This document shows, piece after piece, positions 35,783-46,598 of a stretch of 64,000 nucleotides of DNA. Below the pieces are notes generated by a model that was given only the letters and a program-made list of their open reading frames with translations, made no database searches and was not told where the DNA came from. The stretch comes from Polytrichum commune (taxonomy: Eukaryota > Streptophyta > Polytrichopsida > Polytrichales > Polytrichaceae), in NCBI GenBank assembly GCA_950295325.1, contig OX485803.1, forward strand, positions 73,425,554 to 73,489,553. The letters run 5' to 3'. A program made the translations under genes and the position numbers. Every line of letters starts with the position of its first letter. Position 1 is the stretch's first letter.

Positions 35783-36560
35783 AAGGTGTACTATCATCAT
35801 CATCAATCTTCACATGCCATGCCATGCCATGCCCAGGCTTTGTAAGCTACACATGACTCCTGTAACCAGTCTAACTCCAACTGATTCATTCCTCCATAGT
35901 CTTGTAATTATAACATTAGTTTCTTCAGAAGTGGCTACTTCGTAACCGCATGAACATGGGGAAGCAGGATGAAGCATAGAGAGAGGTGGCAGGCGAATTA
36001 GGACCTTCCTAGGTCGCAAGGTCGAAGATTTAGCCAAGAATTGGACTGAGGTGAATTCACATGAGAAAGTTGACCATTACATCTGCTCTTTGACGATGTT
36101 TTTGTTCTTCGAAGCTTGCTTCGATGTGAAGAAATGTGAGAGCCCGTTTCTACAGCAGCCTCTGATTGGAATTCACACATGAGCAAAATCTCCAACCGTT
36201 TCCAAGGTGTACCATCATCAATCTCCAGATGCCTGCTGCTTTCTTTTTGAACTTGTAAACCCGTCCACGATTCTTCCTTGAACTCCAACTCACTCCAGAG
36301 TCTTGCAATTATAACCTCATTTCGGTCCCCACTTCTGCAGGAGCAAGCAGAGCTCGGAAAGGCGAAGATTTCGCCTAGAATTGAACTGAGGTGACGTTCA
36401 TGTAAGAGAGGTGACGGGTTTTACTGCATTCACAGAACTCTCTGACCAGTACATCTGAAGCTTGACGGTCCTTTTGTTCTCCGATGCATGCTTCGATGCG
36501 AAGGAACTTGTTTACCACCGCTTTCGCTTGCACCTAGCCAGAAAGACTTACACTAAAAGT
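35783..36560 (+). repeat. tandemly duplicated 3' flank of the OVATE-family gene, about 410-bp unit
   Basis: Copy one runs from about 35783 to 36190 and copy two from about 36203 to 36560. Shared blocks in order are 'aaggtgta.catcatcat', 'gtcttg.aattataac', 'ggcgaagattt' (or 'ggtcgaagattt'), 'actgaggtga', 'acatctg', 'ttgttct.cgaagcttgcttcgatg' and similar. The first copy probably belongs to the 3' UTR. Divergence is moderate, so the duplication is not recent. Confidence 0.75.
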
Positions 36561-36706
36561 ATGATTTAGTGTGGCCCACACTAATCATCACCGATCCACA
36601 CTAATTATCTTGCAAACTCTGGGTCACTACTAAGGAGGGTGTCATATGACATTTGGTCCTGTTTATCAAGTCGTGAAGGCCACTCTGCTCTAATTGATAT
36701 GACACA

Positions 36707-36792
36707 CCAATTATATTGCCACACTAAATCGGTTGTTTAATGTAGCCAGCCAATTATATTACCACACTAAATCAGTTGTTTGATGTAGCCAA
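36707..36792 (+). repeat. 43-bp tandem duplication
   Basis: 'ccaattatatt.ccacactaaatc.gttgttt.atgtagcca' is present twice in a row with three or four differences. It lies in AT-rich intergenic sequence with other 'cacactaa' words (36548-36605). Confidence 0.85.
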
Positions 36793-38169
36793 CCTCGATA
36801 AGGAGGTACACCAAATGGGTCTTTACCATCGTCACTTTAAGGTTTAATCTTATATGTCCAAATCTTCCACGAGTTCATTGATTATGGACTAGGCCTAAGG
36901 AGGGTTACAAGACATGTGTAGCATGTTGGGTGCTAGCTATTGGGGAATGCTAAATCAACAAAAAGGCCACCATTGTTAGGAAAAGGGGTTCTTTTTGACA
37001 CGACCCATTTGACACATTTATTTTCTATGGCATGTCGTTTTTGTGTCAAGTAATTGATTCAACACGCATTTGACACAAAATGTGATCCTCTCAATGATGC
37101 ATGTTAAATGAATCGTATTGAAAACAACGCTTTGAAATACATGCTAGTAGTACATGCACATGATTCATCCCTCATGATGGCGAGGGTTATATTTTGACAA
37201 ATCATTGGTTGCTACCAATAGCGACATGCCACCCTAACATTATTGAAGGCACCAAGAAGATTAGTAAGTGGGGAACCAAAGGTTTCTTAAGATCTCTCCT
37301 CTATGCCGTAACTGGTGGGCAACATACATTTTGGATATCTTAGATATATATGGTGCATGAGACAAACATTTTGCTTTTCTTCACCAAATTGAAAAAAGTT
37401 GATGGTAGAGTCTAGACGACCGTTTGTTGGAGAATTGAGATGTTCTTAATGTAGATATGTCGAACACAACAATAATATGAACACCTTTGTTTGAGTGGTA
37501 TGTGATTAGGTGTGGGTCAAAGAATTGGCACCAGAATGACATGAGTTTACAAGAGACTCGACTACGTGCTCAAATATGCTATCCATTCTAGGTTCAATAG
37601 TCAACATGATAGGAGGATGGGGGATCTGTATGACCACTTCATGAGCACAAGAATTTGCACTCTGATAATGAATAAGGTACTCATACGAGCTCTGAAAATG
37701 ATGAGGCAGAATATGGGCACAATTTGGATTTGCTAATCATCTCACACTAAGTGTGTGTTAATATCTTACGTAAAGTGGGCACAGAGAGAAAGAGTATCCA
37801 TGCATCTAAGGCTCATCTTCCTAATAGAACATGTCCTTCTCCAGGATGGCGACTCTGACGGTGTCTATCCTTCAAACTTTCAAATGACAGTCAATCTTGG
37901 GAACCTTTTGTAGCTGAACTAAAACTGTCGTGAAGAACAATGATTTGATTCTGTCAAAGACCTCTGGCATCTGAAGAAATTGCCACATTCACTCAAGAAT
38001 TTTGAAGGAATGTAAGTAAACTATGCACTTAAGAGTTATCCGGAAAGTCGATCAAAGGGAGATGAAACCGTGGTTTTGTTCCTTCTTTGAGAATTTTTTC
38101 TATTAAGAGCTTGTTAGCTCGTCGTGCATTGGAGCCTATTTGGAAAGTCAGCTGAAACTTTTGGGACCT
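36793..38169. other. intergenic, no gene recognised
   Basis: Short chance frames only. I found no paired ends or long direct repeats. Confidence 0.5.
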
Positions 38170-38575
38170 TCTCTTTCCAGCTCTCAAATTTTGAGAGAAT
38201 CTTAGAATCTAAAATAGGGTATGCGCATGGGACCCGCTATCCTAAATCTTTGGATTGGCTTGTGCAAGGCTAGCTTGGCCCACCCATTCTAATAGGACAA
38301 ACTAGAAAAGTTCATTTTTAATAGGCTAACACCACTCTTTGTGTTTGATAGTTTGAGCATTAAGGAAACTTAAGCAACTTTGTGTTAATGCTCATAAACT
38401 TAGAGTTTAGGGTTATGGTAGATGGGTCTTAAGTGGCTTGTTTCTTGATCGGACTCCCTAGATTTGATTGGAATGTGGTTCAGTGAGGATCAAAGAGCAA
38501 ACATCATAAAGACACATGTTTAGAAGAGATTAGACTGCGTCCCATGGTTTCATTTACTTTACTTTACGAATAACT
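38170..38575 (+). repeat. dispersed repeat family A, copy 3, interrupted by family B (copy 3)
   Basis: The left part, from 'gaatcttag' through 'aaggctagcttggcccaccca' and 'cactctttgtg', and the right part, 'catggtttcatttactttac', align with 20330-20622. Between them, about 38405-38530 aligns with family B (6086 and 12335). So a family B element, or a piece of one, was inserted into a family A copy. I found no clear target duplication. Confidence 0.65.
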
Positions 38576-38664
38576 CTAACAAGCATTGGTATAAACATCC
38601 TAAGACTCACCAACACATCCACGAAGAAGGTGACGACTTGCGGGATCTACAATGCAACACTGAC

Positions 38665-38842
38665 ATAACATTATTAAGCGGTGTGTCTTCGTATAGTGTG
38701 GGCCCTAAGAATCTAACCATGGGACGTCCCAACCTAGTGTAGGGAGACTCAGATTAAGTCTGAATCTGCCCTAGGTTGGGACATCCCGTGGTTATATTCT
38801 CAAGGCCCACATGACCAAACACATGTGGCTTAATAATGTTAT
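38665..38842. repeat. 178-nt near-perfect hairpin
   Basis: Outer arms ATAACATTATTAAGC and GCTTAATAATGTTAT are exact inverses. Inner arms (about 38694-38750 and 38758-38813) pair over more than 50 bases, with exact blocks such as gtcccaacctag and tgtgggcc, and a loop of about 6 nt. It could be a very compact foldback MITE or a microRNA/siRNA precursor-like locus. No 2-bp or 3-bp duplication is obvious. Confidence 0.8.
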
Positions 38843-39088
38843 GGATATCGTGCATGATTCTTGTTCTTGTTATTATTCAATTCACTACTCCTTGGGGCCT
38901 GAAGTACACGACCCGTGTTCTGACAAGCTAACTCGATCGGTCAGGAGGGAAAAAAAGGAAGGGGCCCAGAGTTTCATGGCTCATCAGTATGTCAAAATGC
39001 TATAGCTTGGACTGGCCTCCATAACTGAGAGCAGCTCCAAAGTCCAAGGAGAAGTACATACATACAAATGCTGCCACTAAAGTGCAGG

Positions 39089-39091
39089 GGT

Positions 39092-39121
<30 letters not shown>
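39089..39121 (+). repeat. (GAA)n microsatellite
   Basis: Nine or so consecutive GAA/AAG triplets. Confidence 0.9.
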
Positions 39122-39122
<1 letters not shown>

Positions 39123-39194
39123 CTGATGCCCTAGCTACAATCAATGTATTTAGATGCATGGCAGGCTGCCGAAGCGCTAGCTGCCCAGGGAGAT

Positions 39195-39388
39195 TTTTTT
39201 TGGGCATAATTTTCGGTCAAAGTCCGACTGTTTACAAGTCCAACCGGGTGCATGTTATGATAGTTCGGTATTTGTTTGTTATTAATTTGAGGCGTATTCC
39301 ATCGAGTCCTTTAAAACGATCGGTTCATTTTCTTTTTCCAAAGTCTTGAACTTCAAGCGGTTCATATGTAACTAGCGGTTGGTTCTCC
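39195..39388 (+). repeat. dispersed repeat family D, copy 1 (uninterrupted)
   Basis: It shares with 44325-44475 and 44990-45420 a series of weakly conserved words, including 'tcggt', 'acatgtt' (here 'gcatgtt'), 'gaccgatcggtt'-like and 'catctgtaact', and with the last one also the end 'gtaactagcggttggttctcc'. In this copy the TA at that end is single, so it serves as an empty site for the MITE at 45188. Confidence 0.6.
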
Positions 39389-39411
39389 TCGTTTATTGCA
39401 TGGCAGGCTGC

Positions 39412-41270
39412 AGAAAAGGCCCCCAATCCCTAGCCGCAAATTGGGACTTGAGTCTGGCTTCTTATTTTGCATTTTTTGGGTTTAGTACTTTTGAGCCTGC
39501 ACAAAGCAGGCTTTTCGCATGTTTTTTGTTTGGATCGGCACCTGGGCATGCAACTTTGGGAGCGTTGGGAGTTCGGGAGCAGATGGATGATGTTACAGTT
39601 GGTGTGGTTGTTTGGGTGGTGAACACTGGGTTTGAGATGAAAAGAGACCCCAAAATTGAGTGTTTTCAGTGGTCAAGAGCAAAGTCTTGGGCCGAAGGAG
39701 TTTACACTTGGGGTCCGGTTTCAAGGTACGAAGAAAAAAATAAAAGGAAGTGCCGTAGTAATGTGGCTTCATTTTCATGTTGAATCTCAGTGGCCTTTGC
39801 TCATGATAAATGTTCCCAGTTTGAGAAACCATTCTTTAAAGGTTTCGGTCTAATCTTGAGACTGAAACTAAGGTTCATGAAGGGGTGTTTTGGATCCCAA
39901 GTTTATGATTGAACCATGACCCTGATGTAAATCCATTTTTAGGTTTAATCTACATTAGGGTTGGTATTCAAGAAACGTGGGGTTTTACTTGAATTGCCCG
40001 ATCGAAACTCTAGTCTAAACCCACCTTCAGGACCATGGAGCCTAGCAAACTCAAGAGAAGAATAACTTACAACAAGTTAAAGTGTCCACTTCAATGAGCA
40101 AGTCATTGAACTTCTTCCTTTTGTGTTTATTGTGCAAAAGTCATAAAAGTTCCATGAGTTGGAGAAAAACTAACCTAGATTTTGATTGCACGAGATTTGG
40201 TAGAAACTGGAACACTTTTGCTGATAGCTCACCTTAGCCCATATAGAAATAGGGGTTTGAGAAGGCACTCCATATGTGATGTTTATTGGCTTTGCCTTTT
40301 GGGAAGAGACCTAGTGTTGGTTTCTAGAATGAGCCAAAAGTTTGGTAGCCAATCAAAACCAACCTCGTATGTGAAGTGATTCGGAAGTGTTAGTGTTAGC
40401 AACTCATTCTTCAATTAGAGTCAACTTGCAAGTGATTGTTGATTCCAAATGGTCATTTAAAATGAGTCAAAGTTTGACCTTGGTTGGACCACTTACCATA
40501 ACTAGTCGTGTATATAGGATAGTAATAGAGCAGAGCCCTTTTGCAACCATCCACTTGTAAGATAAAAATATATAAATTGGGCCACTAGAAGCAGAGAGAA
40601 AAAACCTCCTATTGGTCATCGGCTCATTTAACTAGCTGAAACACAAGGAGGAAGCACCACTTGTAAGTAAACTTGGACTACATATGGACAATTATCATTG
40701 GTGGACATGGAATTGGTTTTCAAGTAGATTATAAGTTGCCGCAACAGTTAAGTCAGATGCTTGAGAAATGTAAGGAGGTTGTGCGCGCACACACACCTTC
40801 TTCGAGAAGACTTCTCATTGGCACCAAGACATGTGGGCCTTGGGTGAGCACTTTCTTTTGGTGCACCCACTTCTCCTTGGATATGAAACATGCAATTAGA
40901 GCAAAATGGTTAGCAAGTCCAAGTTGTGTCCATAGGCATTTTCCTCAAAAGCTTTGAAGCTCATGTGAATATCTTATTCATTATCACAACAAAGAATTTC
41001 TTTCCTATTAAATGATCATATAGGTCCCCTCGATTATGTTGACTATTGAGCCTAAATTAATTAACATAAATGATCCAATCTCTTTTGAACACATGCTTTT
41101 TATTTGGGTGTTTGTTCTTAGATCCTTACCTAACCACATACCATTCTTGGGGGTGAACTCTTCATTGGAAATGTAAATGACATGCATGGGTCACTATGAA
41201 ATCAAACCCCCTTTATATGAGAAGTTTGTAGAGAGAAGCAAATGTATACATACTAAGGTAGGCTAGAACA
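39412..41270. other. intergenic, no gene recognised
   Basis: The 134-codon frame at 39379-39783 does not begin with ATG at its listed start and has no domain I recognise. I leave it uncalled. A short inverted match to family B lies near 41065-41140. Confidence 0.5.
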
Positions 41271-41274
41271 TACG

Positions 41275-41625
41275 TAGAAAACATTAACTCCACATTGGAT
41301 ACGTTGGTTCAGTAACATTCAAGGTAGCCAACCTGTGAAGTCATCCATCCAAGCTTTTTCAACAAAAAATTACCTCTTTTCATTCACTAGCACAAACCCT
41401 ACCCTAGACCCACTACCCCTAGTAATTGTTTCCACATTATTTTACATGTACTGACTAGATAAAAGAGGCCATTATATGTGATGATATTTTACATGTAAAC
41501 ATGTTTCACTATTTTAAAACTCCTTATATTATATATAAATTTTTGTAATATTTATCTACAATGAATATATTAGCCTTTTTTTTTATCACATGTTGTTTCT
41601 ACGATTTTTGCCAATGACCCCCCCC
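41275..41625 (+). repeat. dispersed repeat family E, copy 1
   Basis: It is about 85-90% similar by eye to 46599-46950 over some 340 bp in the same orientation, including 'aagtcatccatccaagcttttt', 'acatgtactgactagataaa' and 'gaggccattatatgtgatga'. The end near a C-run (41619-41627) coincides with a change to unrelated sequence. Class unknown. Confidence 0.85.
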
Positions 41626-41689
41626 CAGCTAAATTTGGAAAGAAAAATTTATGGTAGCTCATGAGTGCTCCAAGAACCTTTAATTTATA

Positions 41690-41875
41690 AACACCTAGAA
41701 CCCTAATGAAAACCCTACCAAAAACGGACATGGTAGTCATTAAGGACTATTACCATGTGACATAATGGGTAAAAATGTGAATTGGATGAAACTAAGACAT
41801 CTACTGTTAAAAGTTTCTCTAAACTTTAGGGCCCCCTTTCATACATCCACCTTTACTTTCAAAATTTTTAATAGA
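41690..41875 (+). repeat. dispersed repeat family F, copy 1
   Basis: It is an inverted partner of about 48670-48840. Shared blocks are 'ctagaaccct', 'acatggt.gtcatt.aggacta', 'gatgaaacta' and 'catc.acctttactt'. Class unknown. Confidence 0.75.
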
Positions 41876-42226
41876 ATTTTTAAATGATACACTACCAAAA
41901 AAATTAAAATTAAAATTATTTTTTAAAAAGAAATTCACCTCTACCTTATGTATACTATGTATGCTAATGCCTCATACAATACCCTTTCTTAAGCTCATGT
42001 TAGTTTGTACCTTGTATGAAGAGTCCACCCCCGAATGCCACTGCAATATAAATGTCCATCTAAGATGAATAACCAAATTAAGCCCACTTACCTTAGTGCA
42101 ATCATAAGATGTTTTGGCATGCATGGATTAGAGTAGTTCAATTTGTCATGATGTGGATCTTTTTGATCCTTCTCTTTTTCTTTCTCCCATTCGTTGTATC
42201 TTTTTAGCTTGAGGGAGGGAAAACTA

Positions 42227-43381
42227 CACCATTTATGGTATTTGGTGTCACGTACATTATTTGCAAAGGCCTAAAATATATGTCTAGAGGTCTCAACGTG
42301 TCACGTCGGCTAATTGGCGGTATGCTACTTTTTGTCAACATAAGGAGCTTTTTAAAGTGAAAAATATTTCACATTATGCCATTTAGTGTACCACGTTAGG
42401 ATACTTAAGATGATAGTTTTACATTCTAGTATGCAAGGGGAAGATATTATTGAGCATACAAAATGGCAAGTGTCATGTGTTTACAATTTTGTATGCAAGA
42501 GGCAAATATTCTTGAGAAAACTAATGCCAAGTTCATTTGTGTACAGTTTGATCAACTCGTAGACCATTATTTAACATAAGCATTCACCTTTGAACACTAC
42601 ACTAAATATTGTATTTAGTGTCACTTGCTATTTGGAATTACACATTGCTATAACCACTTATTGTGTATCTCATTTTTTGCCAGGACATACCATATTCGAT
42701 CTTTGGACATTATAGAACATTAACATCTTTATTTGATAAAAAAATTGCATTAATAGTAAAAGGATATAGCAATGTGTAACTCCAAATAGTAAGTGACACT
42801 AAATACAATATTTAGTGTATTTAACATACTCATGCCAAGATACTACACCATTTTTTATATTTAGTGTCACATGTATGATAGTGTCACTTACCCTGTTTTG
42901 AGACGTATGCTAGGATACACTAATGACCAACAACTTCATCATTAATGTCACCTCATGACACTTGGCATTCATGTGGGATTGCTCATATCTTGGCATGGAT
43001 ATGTTCAGTAGTGTTCAGAGGTGAATGCCTATGTTACACAATGGTTTACAAGTTGATTAAAGTGTACACAAATGAACTTGGCATTAGTTTTCTCAAGAAT
43101 ATTTGCCTCTTGCACACTAAATTATAAACACATGACACTTTCCATTAGTATGCTCAAGAATATCTTCCACTTGCATACTAAAATGCAAAACAATCAACTC
43201 AAGTATCCCAATGTGCTACACGAAATGTCATACTATAAACAATTTTTCAATTTCAAAAGATACTTATGTTGATGAATAGTATCATATTAGCAATTCGTGG
43301 ACGTGACACTTTGAGACCTCTAGGCATTTAGTTCAGGCCCTTCACAAACAATGTATGTGACACTCAACACCATAAATGGTG
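42227..43381. mobile_element. TA-flanked giant foldback element, 1155 bp
   Basis: The left end is CACCATTTATGGTATTTGGT and the right end reverse-complemented is CACCATTTATGGTGTTGAGT, with TA outside each (42225-42226 and 43382-43383). The inverted match continues inwards for about 390 bp per arm, e.g. 'gaggcaaatattcttgagaaaactaatgcc' in parts. The right arm's inner segment (42840-42990) includes an inverted copy of the fragment at 43799-43950. The left arm is interrupted by the MITE at 42600-42817. It has no transposase and belongs with 20624-21530. Confidence 0.85.
42600..42817. mobile_element. 218-bp MITE nested in the foldback arm
   Basis: CACTAAATATTGTATTTAGT forms both ends, and inverted arms continue for about 55 bp with only a few mismatches. 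TA flanks both sides (42598-42599 and 42818-42819). The undisturbed opposite arm of the host foldback reads 'gaacactactgaacata' across the corresponding point, giving an empty site with a single TA. Confidence 0.92.
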
Positions 43382-43385
43382 TAGT

Positions 43386-43955
43386 ATGCGCACTTGATTG
43401 CCAAGTGTCAATGGTTACGAGGTGCCAAGGGCGTAACCTAACCGGTGGTAGTGACTCACACCTTTGTGCCGTGGTTTTTTTTAGGGCTTTTGATGCACCA
43501 ATCCCAACACAAAGGTGTGAGTCACTACTGCCCGTGTGGTTAGGCCCTAACAGTGACGTTGTTGCTCATCAGTGTAACCTTGCATACGCCTCCAAATAGG
43601 GTAAGTGACACTATTGCACATGTGACACTAAACAACACACATGGTGTAGTATGTTATTTAGTGTTTAATATGCAAGGGAAAGATATTCCTGAGCATACTA
43701 ATGCCAAGTGTCATTTGTGCACACTTGAGTCAACTTGTAGACCATTGTGTATCATTGGCATAAACCTAATAACACAATTGAACATCCTCATGCCAAGATA
43801 CTAGCAAGCGCACTTGAATGCCAAGTGTCATGAATTGACACTAATGGTGAAGTTGTTGCTCATTAGTGTAACCTAGCATACGCCTCAAAACAGGGTAAGT
43901 GACACTATTGCACATGTGACACTAAATACTAGAAAACGGTGCACTGTAGTAATGA
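43386..43955. repeat. foldback-family end fragments
   Basis: Two partial, same-orientation copies (about 43388-43645 and 43799-43950) share 'gcgcacttga.tgccaagtgtca', 'gttgttgctcat.agtgtaacct' and 'gtgacactattgcacatgtg'. Both match the inner arm of the large foldback in inverse. They look like rearranged ends of one or more further family members. Confidence 0.75.
43429..43547. mobile_element. 119-bp hairpin insertion in a foldback fragment
   Basis: Left arm GGGCGTAACC...AGTGACTCACACCTTTGTG and right arm CACAAAGGTGTGAGTCACTA...GGTTAGGCCC are inverses over about 40 bp. The sister fragment at 43799 lacks the insertion. Flanks are caa and taa, so a TAA duplication with one change is possible. 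Confidence 0.7.
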
Positions 43956-44004
43956 ATCGAGTTCCAATAGTTTCAAAACAATGCCCGGGAAGTTTTTGGG
44001 CATA

Positions 44005-44317
44005 AGGTAGAGGGGCCCTTTCCCGCTCGGGTCCTTAAACCACTCACTAGACCTATCCAAACAAGAGGTACATTATAGCTTCCAACCTCAAATTTCTATG
44101 TAATCATGGTGTACATTTTTGGGGTGAGTGGTTTTGGGTGCCCCTATGAGTTCTCCTTCCAAAATTCATAACTAATTCAATATTAATCCAAAATTAATTA
44201 TTCCAATTGGTCCAATTTCCAATGTACTTTGCACATCTTCCAAGATTGATTCCCCCTTAATAACTCCCCAATGAACATGCCAATCTGAAATTCGAGTGGG
44301 AAAGGGCCCCTCTACCT
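44005..44317 (-). mobile_element. TA-flanked TIR element (AGGTAG family), copy 2
   Basis: The 313-bp inverted relative of 12970-13273 begins AGGTAGAGGGGCCCTTTCCC and ends AAGGGCCCCTCTACCT. TA lies on both sides (44003-44004 and 44318-44319). Interior identity to copy 1 is high, suggesting fairly recent movement. Confidence 0.92.
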
Positions 44318-44324
44318 TAGTCGG

Positions 44325-44475
44325 TCAAGATCCTAGTGACTCTAAATCCAGCCGGTTACATGTTGACATCTTCCGGTTTTGCTTTCAGTCATTTGAGGAG
44401 GTATATTCTTCTATAGATTCTCCCACTTCAACCGGTTATTCCTCAAACTCAACCAGTTCATCTGCAAGTAACCGC
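44325..44475 (+). repeat. dispersed repeat family D, copy 2
   Basis: It aligns with 44994-45185 through 'tccagccg.tta', 'acatgt.gat', 'tctttcggttt'-like, 'tattcctcaaactcaacc' and 'catctg.aagtaac'. Several AACCGGTT-like palindromes occur in it. Confidence 0.55.
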
Positions 44476-44989
44476 CGGTTCTTCCAGGACATAGTTTCAG
44501 AAAGAATGTACATGGGCAGGACTAACTTAGTCTTTTAGATCTTGAAGTGGGCTTGGAGTAAAAATCCCGAGGTAAAGGTACTTTACCCAGAGTGCTGCTG
44601 GCCACTGGAGAGTGTCAATTCCAAGGTGTACAAAAACCGTCAAAGGGGGAAAAAGGAATGGCAAAGGCAGCCAGTGTCCTTCCCTTCCTTTCCCTTCCTT
44701 CTTTCCTTCTCTCCTTCCTTCCTTCCTTCCGTTTAACTCTTTGAAGCCACAGGCCTTAGCTTGTTCACCAACCGCCCTACAACTTAACACACGAACCCCC
44801 ATTGTTTTCCTTGGCCCTACTAAGTTAGGCTTGTTCAAAGGCTCATCGACAATGGTTCAGAGTGCCGCATTCTTTTTGTGTTTTAAAATGCCCAGTGGCT
44901 AAGCCTAGACCTGAGGCCGGCTGGAGCAACAAATTTGCACACAATCCTAGACAGTGTCCGAGGAGATTTCTGGCCACCACCGGTCCAAA
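44476..44989. other. intergenic, pyrimidine-rich tract
   Basis: A C/T-rich (CTTTC)n-like stretch lies at about 44675-44735. I see no gene. Confidence 0.5.
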
Positions 44990-45425
44990 ACCCTAAGTTA
45001 GTGGCTTCCCAACTCCAGCCGCTTAAGTAACTTACATGTCGATTGTGATCTTTCGGTTTTTTTCTTCAGTAATAAATTGAGGGTTTGTTCCACAGATTCT
45101 TCTAAACCGATCGGTTATGATTTTCATGGAATTTGAACTCCAACCGCTTATTCCTCAAACTCAACCCAACCGGCTCATCTGTAACTACACTGTGTTGTCT
45201 AATCAGTGTGAGTTACCATTTGAAGTTACGCATTGGTATAGAGTTTTATGGAGAGTGTCATTTCTTACTTAAATAACATAAGTAGTTAATATGCACACCG
45301 AAGAATATGATATAACTTAGTTGGTAAGGACAGATAATGTTCACAAAAATTTAGCCACGTGTAACTCTGAATGGTAATCCACATTGAATAGACCAAACAG
45401 TGTAGCGGTCGGTTCTCCCCATTCA
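44990..45425 (+). repeat. dispersed repeat family D, copy 3, interrupted by a MITE
   Basis: The left part ends 'catctgtaacta' at 45187. The match resumes with 'tagcggtcggttctcc' at 45403. Copy 1 reads continuously 'gtaactagcggttggttctcc' at this point, so the 215 bp between are an insertion. Confidence 0.65.
45188..45402. mobile_element. 215-bp MITE with TA duplication and paralogous empty site
   Basis: The left end CACTGTGTTGTCTAATCAGT and the right end reverse-complemented CACTGTTTGGTCTATTCAAT pair over about 50 bp. TA flanks both ends (45186-45187 and 45403-45404). The subterminal words 'gttaccattt', 'gttacgcattgg' correspond to the nested MITE at 42600, and size agrees, so the two are family members. 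Confidence 0.88.
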
Positions 45426-45535
45426 TTTGATCCTAGGCTCCCAATTTGGGAAAAACTTATTGGAATGTGTTTGAAAATTGGGCTCACAGTTTAAGGATGA
45501 CAAATTCACCTCTTTTGGTTTGTGTTGTGCATGTT

Positions 45536-45537
<2 letters not shown>

Positions 45538-45576
<39 letters not shown>
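45538..45576 (+). repeat. (GA)n microsatellite
   Basis: It is a nearly pure GA run of about 38 bp. Confidence 0.95.
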
Positions 45577-45748
45577 GCCACACCGGGTCCAATCATCCTG
45601 GATAGGCTCCCCGCTCTACATCAGCTAGGTGGTGTTGGATGGGAGCTTGTCCCATCCGCCCTGGATGGGCAACACCAGTTTTAGGGGGGCCCCGCACCAA
45701 TCAAGTTGGCTGGGGGCCAGCTGGACCCCCCCCCCCCCCCGGTGTGGC
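45577..45748. mobile_element. possible 172-bp TIR element next to (GA)n
   Basis: The left end GGCCACACCGGGTCCA and right end TGGACCC(C)nGGTGTGGCC are inverses, with the right copy expanded by a C-run (45726-45741). GA-rich sequence lies outside both ends. The flank on the right (cccataagagag) prevents a clean target duplication from being read. Confidence 0.45.
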
Positions 45749-46598
45749 CCCCATAAGAGAGAGCATATACAAACGCACCTCTCATTCATCCAAAATAAAA
45801 GCCCTAAAATACCTAGTATGCAACCAGGGGTTACTCTTTTTGGTTGATTTGGCACCATAATTAGTTATGAAGACCTCACATTAGTCTAGTCTTAGTCAAT
45901 TGAGATGAAGTGGCCACAAACCTATAGGGGGATCAAGTTTCTTTGTTAAGGTTTGCTCATATGCAATAATTCCCTCTTTCTCTTCGTATGTTGAATGATA
46001 CTTCACCCTTTTTCTCCTCCGTTCTTGGCGCCTTCTTTTCTCGGGAAAGTCCACCTCATCACCTTGTCATGCGGCTAAGGTGGCATCTCTCTTTAACCTT
46101 AAACCACTCTATTGTAAACCAATAGCCTTAGCTTTGAACACCTAAAATTGTTATTTAACTAGTTTTGGACTAAGTCCAAGTCCAAAACTATAACATGTTG
46201 ATTTCTATTGTAAGATCCTTCAATAAAATTGTAAGATAAGGATCCTACGATAGAGTATGCAAAATTGATTACGATATTATTCTAGTTGTTTTTTTGTTTT
46301 TTTATTATGGTTTCATTACTTATCATCTCGGAGAGGTCACTCCCTCTTATATTAATGCATACACGTGTGCTCAAGACCTATTTATCGGGGGGCTATTTAC
46401 CTTGTAGAAAAGATTATAAGGTATGGTATTTTTCAAAATAAAGATAAATTCTTGTATTTTAATACACCTTATTAGTAATTATCATTTTTGGGGGAATCAT
46501 TTTAAAATACTCTATTTTATTTGCCAAAGAAAATTGGAAAGAAGATTGCAATTCAAACAACGCGCTGAAATTTGCCCTCCTGACACGTAGGTAGAGAA
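45749..46598. other. intergenic, no gene recognised
   Basis: AT-rich sequence with short chance frames. No element boundaries are apparent. Confidence 0.5.

Noticed and set aside
39379-39783. 134-codon frame as a host gene
   Set aside because: It has no family motif, no clear ATG at its beginning and no splice or composition support. Probably chance.
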